Positions 60,420 through 64,000 of a stretch of DNA of 64,000 nt are shown one piece after another. Both the position numbers and the translations under genes were made by a program. The notes below the pieces were generated by a model. The model saw only the letters and a program-made list of their open reading frames with translations, was not told the origin of the DNA and searched no databases. The DNA is from a virus. Within the stretch, counting starts at the first letter, position 1. The number at the start of each line of letters is the position of its first letter. Location of the stretch: the IMG/VR virus record IMGVR_UViG_3300021376_000042, positions 1-64,000 of that record. One strand, written 5' to 3'.

Positions 60420-61289
60420 ATGGCGACAAGCGTATATTTTAACTATCAGGATGCATCAAGAGAACAATTCCTTATTGAAGATATGGTGATTGAATCAATC
60501 AAAAATCACGGCATTGACATTTACTACATTCCGCGCGATTCTCAGTCAGAACTTGATGAGTTATTTGGTGACGATCCAGTTAAATCATACACGAGTGCAT
60601 ACAAAATGGAAGTTTATCTTGAAACCTTTGACAACTTTAAAGGTAATCAAGAATTTTTCAGTAAGTTTGGTTTACAAATAGAAAAGGGTGTTGAGTTAGC
60701 ATTAGCACGACGCACCTTTGAAAGATATATTCCGTATACAACAAGAAACACACCAAAAGAAGGCGATTTAATTTATCTATCAGTTCAAGAAAAATTAATG
60801 GAAATAAAAAATGTCGAAGAAGAAAAGAACTTCTTTCAGGCTGGTAAAGTAGCAGCATACATGTATGGACTCTCATGCGAGACGTTTAAATACAATGGTG
60901 AAATTCTTACAACTGGTGTTCCATCTATAGATGAGGTTGCTGATCAAAATGCATTTAGTATTGAGTTTACAATGCAAGCTGGCGGAACCTCTACATATAT
61001 AGATGGTGAAATAGTTTATCAAGGTGCTTCGCTTGCTGCTTCAACAGCAAAAGCATACGTGCGTTCTTGGGATAAAACAAATCTTAAATTAGTTTTAAGA
61101 AACATACGTGGAGCATTTACAGGTGCTACAGTAATAGGTGTAAGTTCAGACGCACAATGGACTTTGGTAAGTGGTAATACTCAAGAAGATGCAACTGAGC
61201 CTTATGATGATAATGTTAGAATTGAAACAGAAGCTGACAATATTCTTGATTGGTCAGAAACAAATCCATTCGGAAGTTCAGACGAGTAA
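60420..61289 (+). CDS. gp14: gp14-like neck protein
   Basis: The 289-aa protein has EQFLIEDMVIESIKNHGIDI, YIPRDSQSELDELFGDD and KFGLQIEKGVELALARRTFE, which are diagnostic for gp14. An inserted beta domain (DGEIVYQGASLAASTAKAYV) near residue 200 is shared with gp15 and gp7 of this genome (VYQGxSxAxSTAxAYV) and is typical of marine relatives. gp14 forms the neck with gp13. Confidence 0.92.
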   Translation: MATSVYFNYQDASREQFLIEDMVIESIKNHGIDIYYIPRDSQSELDELFGDDPVKSYTSAYKMEVYLETFDNFKGNQEFFSKFGLQIEKGVELALARRTFERYIPYTTRNTPKEGDLIYLSVQEKLMEIKNVEEEKNFFQAGKVAAYMYGLSCETFKYNGEILTTGVPSIDEVADQNAFSIEFTMQAGGTSTYIDGEIVYQGASLAASTAKAYVRSWDKTNLKLVLRNIRGAFTGATVIGVSSDAQWTLVSGNTQEDATEPYDDNVRIETEADNILDWSETNPFGSSDE

Positions 61290-61291
61290 TT

Positions 61292-62302
61292 ATGCTTTCT
61301 AGCACACATTTTTATCATCGTGTTACAAGAAAAATGGTCGTGGCGTTTGGCACGATGTTCAACAACATTCGCCTTGTGCGATATAATAAAGCGGGAACAA
61401 CTGAACTTGAAAGAATTACTGTTCCACTTTCTTATGCACAAAAAGAAAAATTTTATTCGCGTTTACAGCAAGATCCAAATATGAATCAGGCTGTGCAAAT
61501 TACATTACCGAGAATGAGTTTTGAAATGACTTCAATTACATATGATCCTGTTCGTAAAACAAGCATGTTTAATCGCAATTTTTCACCACTCAGCGATACG
61601 CTTCTTCGCAGTGTGCGAATGACGCCATATAATTTTGATTTTAGTTTGAATATCTACGTCCGTAACACTGAAGATGGTACACAAATCGTAGAACAAATTT
61701 TACCATATTTTGCGCCAGACTATACACTTACAGCTGATTTAACAGGATTAAATCAACCAATAGACATACCAATTATTCTTCAAAATGTTGTTTATGATTC
61801 AGATTATATTGGTGGTATCGATACGTTGCGCGTTTTAAATTGGACATTAAACTTCACTATGAAGGGGTATATGTACGGTCCAATATCTAATGTTGATGTA
61901 ATTAGAACATCTTCTGCTAATACATTCAATGATGTATTTAATGCCAACTCTTCTCGCAAAATCACCATTAATAGTGGAGCAGGTAGTGGCGGAACAGGTA
62001 CATTTAAAGTTGGCGAACTTGTTTATCAAGGAAATAATTTTGATGTTGCCTCTGCAACTGCATATGTAGATGCTTGGAGTCCTTCTACGAATACTCTTAT
62101 TGTTGTGGATACTACAGGTGTTCTTGCTTCTGGTCATTTTATAACTGGTGCAGTATCCAATGCGTCATATAATATAATTTCGTTTGGCACAAATGATCAA
62201 CAATTAGTAAGCATAACTGTTACACCTGATCCTAACACTGCTAACGTAAATACTGCATTCGGATTTGATACAACTGTTGAGGAATTCCCCAATATAACAT
62301 GA
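61292..62302 (+). CDS. gp15: gp15-like tail terminator / sheath stabiliser
   Basis: The protein is 336 aa from the ATG at 61292. It has THFYHRVTRKMVVAFGTMFN, LSYAQKEKFYSRLQQDPNM, EQILPYFAPDYT and WTLNFTMKGYMYGPIS, aligned by eye with T4 gp15 (FYNSSFRR..., YASKEHF, EQILPYFQP). gp15 caps the tail and locks the sheath. I reject the longer TTG start at 61250, which would run into gp14. It carries the same QGxxxxxASATAYVDAW insert as gp14. It overlaps gp16 by four bases. Confidence 0.9.
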   Translation: MLSSTHFYHRVTRKMVVAFGTMFNNIRLVRYNKAGTTELERITVPLSYAQKEKFYSRLQQDPNMNQAVQITLPRMSFEMTSITYDPVRKTSMFNRNFSPLSDTLLRSVRMTPYNFDFSLNIYVRNTEDGTQIVEQILPYFAPDYTLTADLTGLNQPIDIPIILQNVVYDSDYIGGIDTLRVLNWTLNFTMKGYMYGPISNVDVIRTSSANTFNDVFNANSSRKITINSGAGSGGTGTFKVGELVYQGNNFDVASATAYVDAWSPSTNTLIVVDTTGVLASGHFITGAVSNASYNIISFGTNDQQLVSITVTPDPNTANVNTAFGFDTTVEEFPNIT

Positions 62303-62709
62303 GTGATGTTGATAAAAATCTTGCTGAGTTATTAAATACTGATTATGTGCCTGTTGTAAATGACAAATCTGACAAGCCCATAACATTGCATCACGACAAC
62401 ACAAATAATCCAGATGCACATTATTCTCGATCAAATTATTATAATCTTATTGAAAAGGGCAACGAAGCATTAGATGGTATTCTAGAAGTTGCAAAAGAAT
62501 CACAACATCCAAGAGCCTATGAAGTTGCTGCAAATATGATCAAAAATCTTTCTGATGTCACAGAAAAATTAATGATCCTTCAAAAACAACAACAAGAATT
62601 ACAACCAAAAGGACCTGCCGCTCCTACAAATATTACAGTGGATAAGGCAGTATTCGTTGGATCAACTGCTGAGTTGTTGAAGAAACTTAAAAATGAATCT
62701 AGCGACTAG
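62299..62709 (+). CDS. gp16: gp16-like small terminase subunit
   Basis: The 136-aa protein has a hydrophilic N terminus (MSDVDKNLAELLNTDYVPV) and the core DAHYSRSNYYNLIEKGNEAL, then AKESQHPRAYEVAANMIKNL with a coiled coil (LMILQKQQQELQPKG). It is typical of gp16 small terminase in T4-like phages. It forms a ring that binds DNA and regulates gp17. Its 3' end overlaps the gp17 start by 17 bases. Confidence 0.9.
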   Translation: MSDVDKNLAELLNTDYVPVVNDKSDKPITLHHDNTNNPDAHYSRSNYYNLIEKGNEALDGILEVAKESQHPRAYEVAANMIKNLSDVTEKLMILQKQQQELQPKGPAAPTNITVDKAVFVGSTAELLKKLKNESSD

Positions 62710-64000
62710 AATAAAGAATTATTTGGGGAACCCAAATTTAAAGAAGATTAATATGCAATTACAACTTACGGAAGATCAAGTCCGTGAGTTTGTTCGCTGC
62801 GCGCAAGATCCAATTTATTTTATTGAAAACTATGTCAAGATTATTACACTTGATAAAGGGTTCGTTCAAATTTCACTGTATCCGTTTCAAAAAGAAGCCA
62901 TCACTGATATCAATACGAATCGTCGTGTGATTGTAAAGGCTGGTCGTCAGGTCGGTAAGACCACGATGGTTGTTGGCTATATTCTTTGGTATATCTTATT
63001 CAATGAAGACAAGTTCGTTGCAATTCTAGCAAACAAAGCACCAACTGCAAGAGAAATTTTGAATCGCGTTAAAATTGCATATGAATCTTTGCCATTGTGG
63101 TTGCAACAAGGTGTTCGCGTTTGGAACAAAGGCGATATAGAATTAGAAAATAATTGTCGTGTGATGGCAACATCAACTGCTTCTAGTGCGATTCGTGGTT
63201 TCTCTATTTCATTATTGTATCTTGACGAGTTTGCATTCGTGCCAAGTAATATTGCCGAAGAATTTTTTACATCTGTTTACCCAACTATTTCTTCTGGTGA
63301 AACTTCCAAGATTCTTATTTCTTCAACACCGAATGGGATGAATCACTATTATAGAATGTGGACGGAAGCTGTTGAAGGTCACAATGGATTTACGCATATT
63401 GAAGCAAATTGGCGTCAAGTCCCAGGAAGAACACAACAATGGGCAGATGAGCAGCGTCGAGTTCTTGGAGAACAGAAGTTTTCACAAGAAATGGAATGCG
63501 AGTTTATGGGTTCAGCAGGAACACTTATCTCTGTAGCTGGTTTAAAGTCTCTTGCATTCGTAAAACCATTACATATATCTGATACAGGAATCAAAATTTA
63601 CGAACAACCAATACAAGGACAAAATTATGTGCTAGTTGCCGACACATCAAGAGGAAAGGGTCTTGATTATTCAGCATTTACTGTTCTTAGCGTCTCTACG
63701 ATGCCCTATAAAGTGGTCGCAACATATAAAAACAATGAAATTAGCCCTTTAGTGTATCCTAGTGTTATAAAAAAAGTTGCTGACTATTACAATCAAGCCT
63801 ATGCATTAGTAGAAATCAATGATAATGGTCAACAGGTCGTAGATTCTCTCTTTGAGGACTATGAATATGAAAATATTCTTTCTACAGTAGATCTTAAAGG
63901 TAAAATTGCTCTAACTTGGGGTTATGGAAACAAGTCTAATCGTGGTGTACGAACCACCAAATCAGTAAAACGTCTCGGTACTTCTATTCTTAAGAATTTA
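62693..64000 (+). CDS. gp17: gp17-like large terminase subunit, 3' partial
   Basis: The frame is open from ATG 62693 to the window edge (436 codons). It contains NLATRIKNYLGNPNLKKINM (like T4 GLPNLKRANI, which supports this early start), Walker A AGRQVGKTT (Lys89), Walker B LLYLDEFAF (Asp178-Glu179), coupling motif SSTPNG, and the RNase H-type nuclease start LVADTSRGKGLDYSA with a second acidic VEINDNG. gp17 is the ATP-driven DNA packaging motor and cuts concatemers. The C-terminal part of the nuclease domain lies outside the window. Confidence 0.93.
   Translation, partial: MNLATRIKNYLGNPNLKKINMQLQLTEDQVREFVRCAQDPIYFIENYVKIITLDKGFVQISLYPFQKEAITDINTNRRVIVKAGRQVGKTTMVVGYILWYILFNEDKFVAILANKAPTAREILNRVKIAYESLPLWLQQGVRVWNKGDIELENNCRVMATSTASSAIRGFSISLLYLDEFAFVPSNIAEEFFTSVYPTISSGETSKILISSTPNGMNHYYRMWTEAVEGHNGFTHIEANWRQVPGRTQQWADEQRRVLGEQKFSQEMECEFMGSAGTLISVAGLKSLAFVKPLHISDTGIKIYEQPIQGQNYVLVADTSRGKGLDYSAFTVLSVSTMPYKVVATYKNNEISPLVYPSVIKKVADYYNQAYALVEINDNGQQVVDSLFEDYEYENILSTVDLKGKIALTWGYGNKSNRGVRTTKSVKRLGTSILKNL

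Noticed and set aside
61250-61291. Upstream TTG start for gp15
   Set aside because: It would extend gp15 into gp14 by 40 bases, and the ATG at 61292 gives the conserved MLSSTHFYH start.

Overview
The window is a 64 kb piece of a large T4-like contractile-tailed phage (myovirus) with AT-rich, marine/freshwater-phage-like gene content. The evidence is the T4 structural series: gp4, gp48, gp53, gp27, gp5, gp25, gp6, gp7, gp8, neck proteins gp13 and gp14, sheath stabiliser gp15 and terminase gp16-gp17. The T4 block gp33-gp59-gp32 is also present, with TATAAATA-type late promoters. Many small genes are of the kind shared by T4-like phages of cyanobacteria and SAR11-type bacteria. No host gene is visible. 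A circularly permuted tmRNA points to a host lineage that uses the two-piece form (Alphaproteobacteria, Cyanobacteria, some Betaproteobacteria), but does not identify it.

Layout. 1-5.3 kb is a metabolic/surface-chemistry block: a nucleotide-sugar dehydrogenase cut by the window edge, an HNH nuclease, a 2OG-Fe(II) oxygenase, a degenerate tRNA-Met overlapping a tiny conserved gene, a flavin-dependent halogenase, a glycosyltransferase and a FkbM methyltransferase. 5.3-7.2 kb is a GC-richer cluster of small basic proteins with three sigma70-like promoters and a terminator. 7.2-12 kb starts with two tandem covarying hairpins in front of a DUF262-HNH gene, then small conserved genes, a HAD phosphatase, PhoH and a RecB-like nuclease. 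12-15.1 kb has a strong sigma70 promoter and a run of exported or membrane proteins (glycine zipper, peroxiredoxin, one-TM peptide, EF-hand protein), a CDGSH-like peptide, the permuted tmRNA with its own terminator, and a membrane-anchored SleB hydrolase. 15.1-18.6 kb holds GMP reductase, gp33, gp59, a GIY-YIG homing endonuclease and gp32.

18.6-24.4 kb is the only minus-strand block: a 1040-residue GH19-bearing hub/tape-like protein, gp51, gp26, gp54, an unnamed conserved protein and gp4. 24.4-42.8 kb runs forward through the hub and baseplate wedge and ends in a 1628-residue structural protein that carries a Hint (intein-like) domain between proline-rich tracts. 42.9-59.6 kb is the fibre region: three fibres built of A-x-x-Q-A-N heptads, a glycine-rich tip adhesin, and a cupredoxin-like domain with a Cys-His-Met copper-site pattern. 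59.6-64 kb is the neck and packaging module; gp17 runs off the right edge.

How it works together. Sigma70-like promoters serve the small-gene cluster, the exported module and gp32, which would be read by unmodified host polymerase. TAAATA promoters precede the homing endonuclease, the CDGSH-tmRNA unit and several fibre/neck genes, fitting gp33-dependent late transcription. The most unusual items are the phage-borne permuted tmRNA, the covarying leader hairpins, the Hint domain in a tail protein and the copper-site-like fibre domain.
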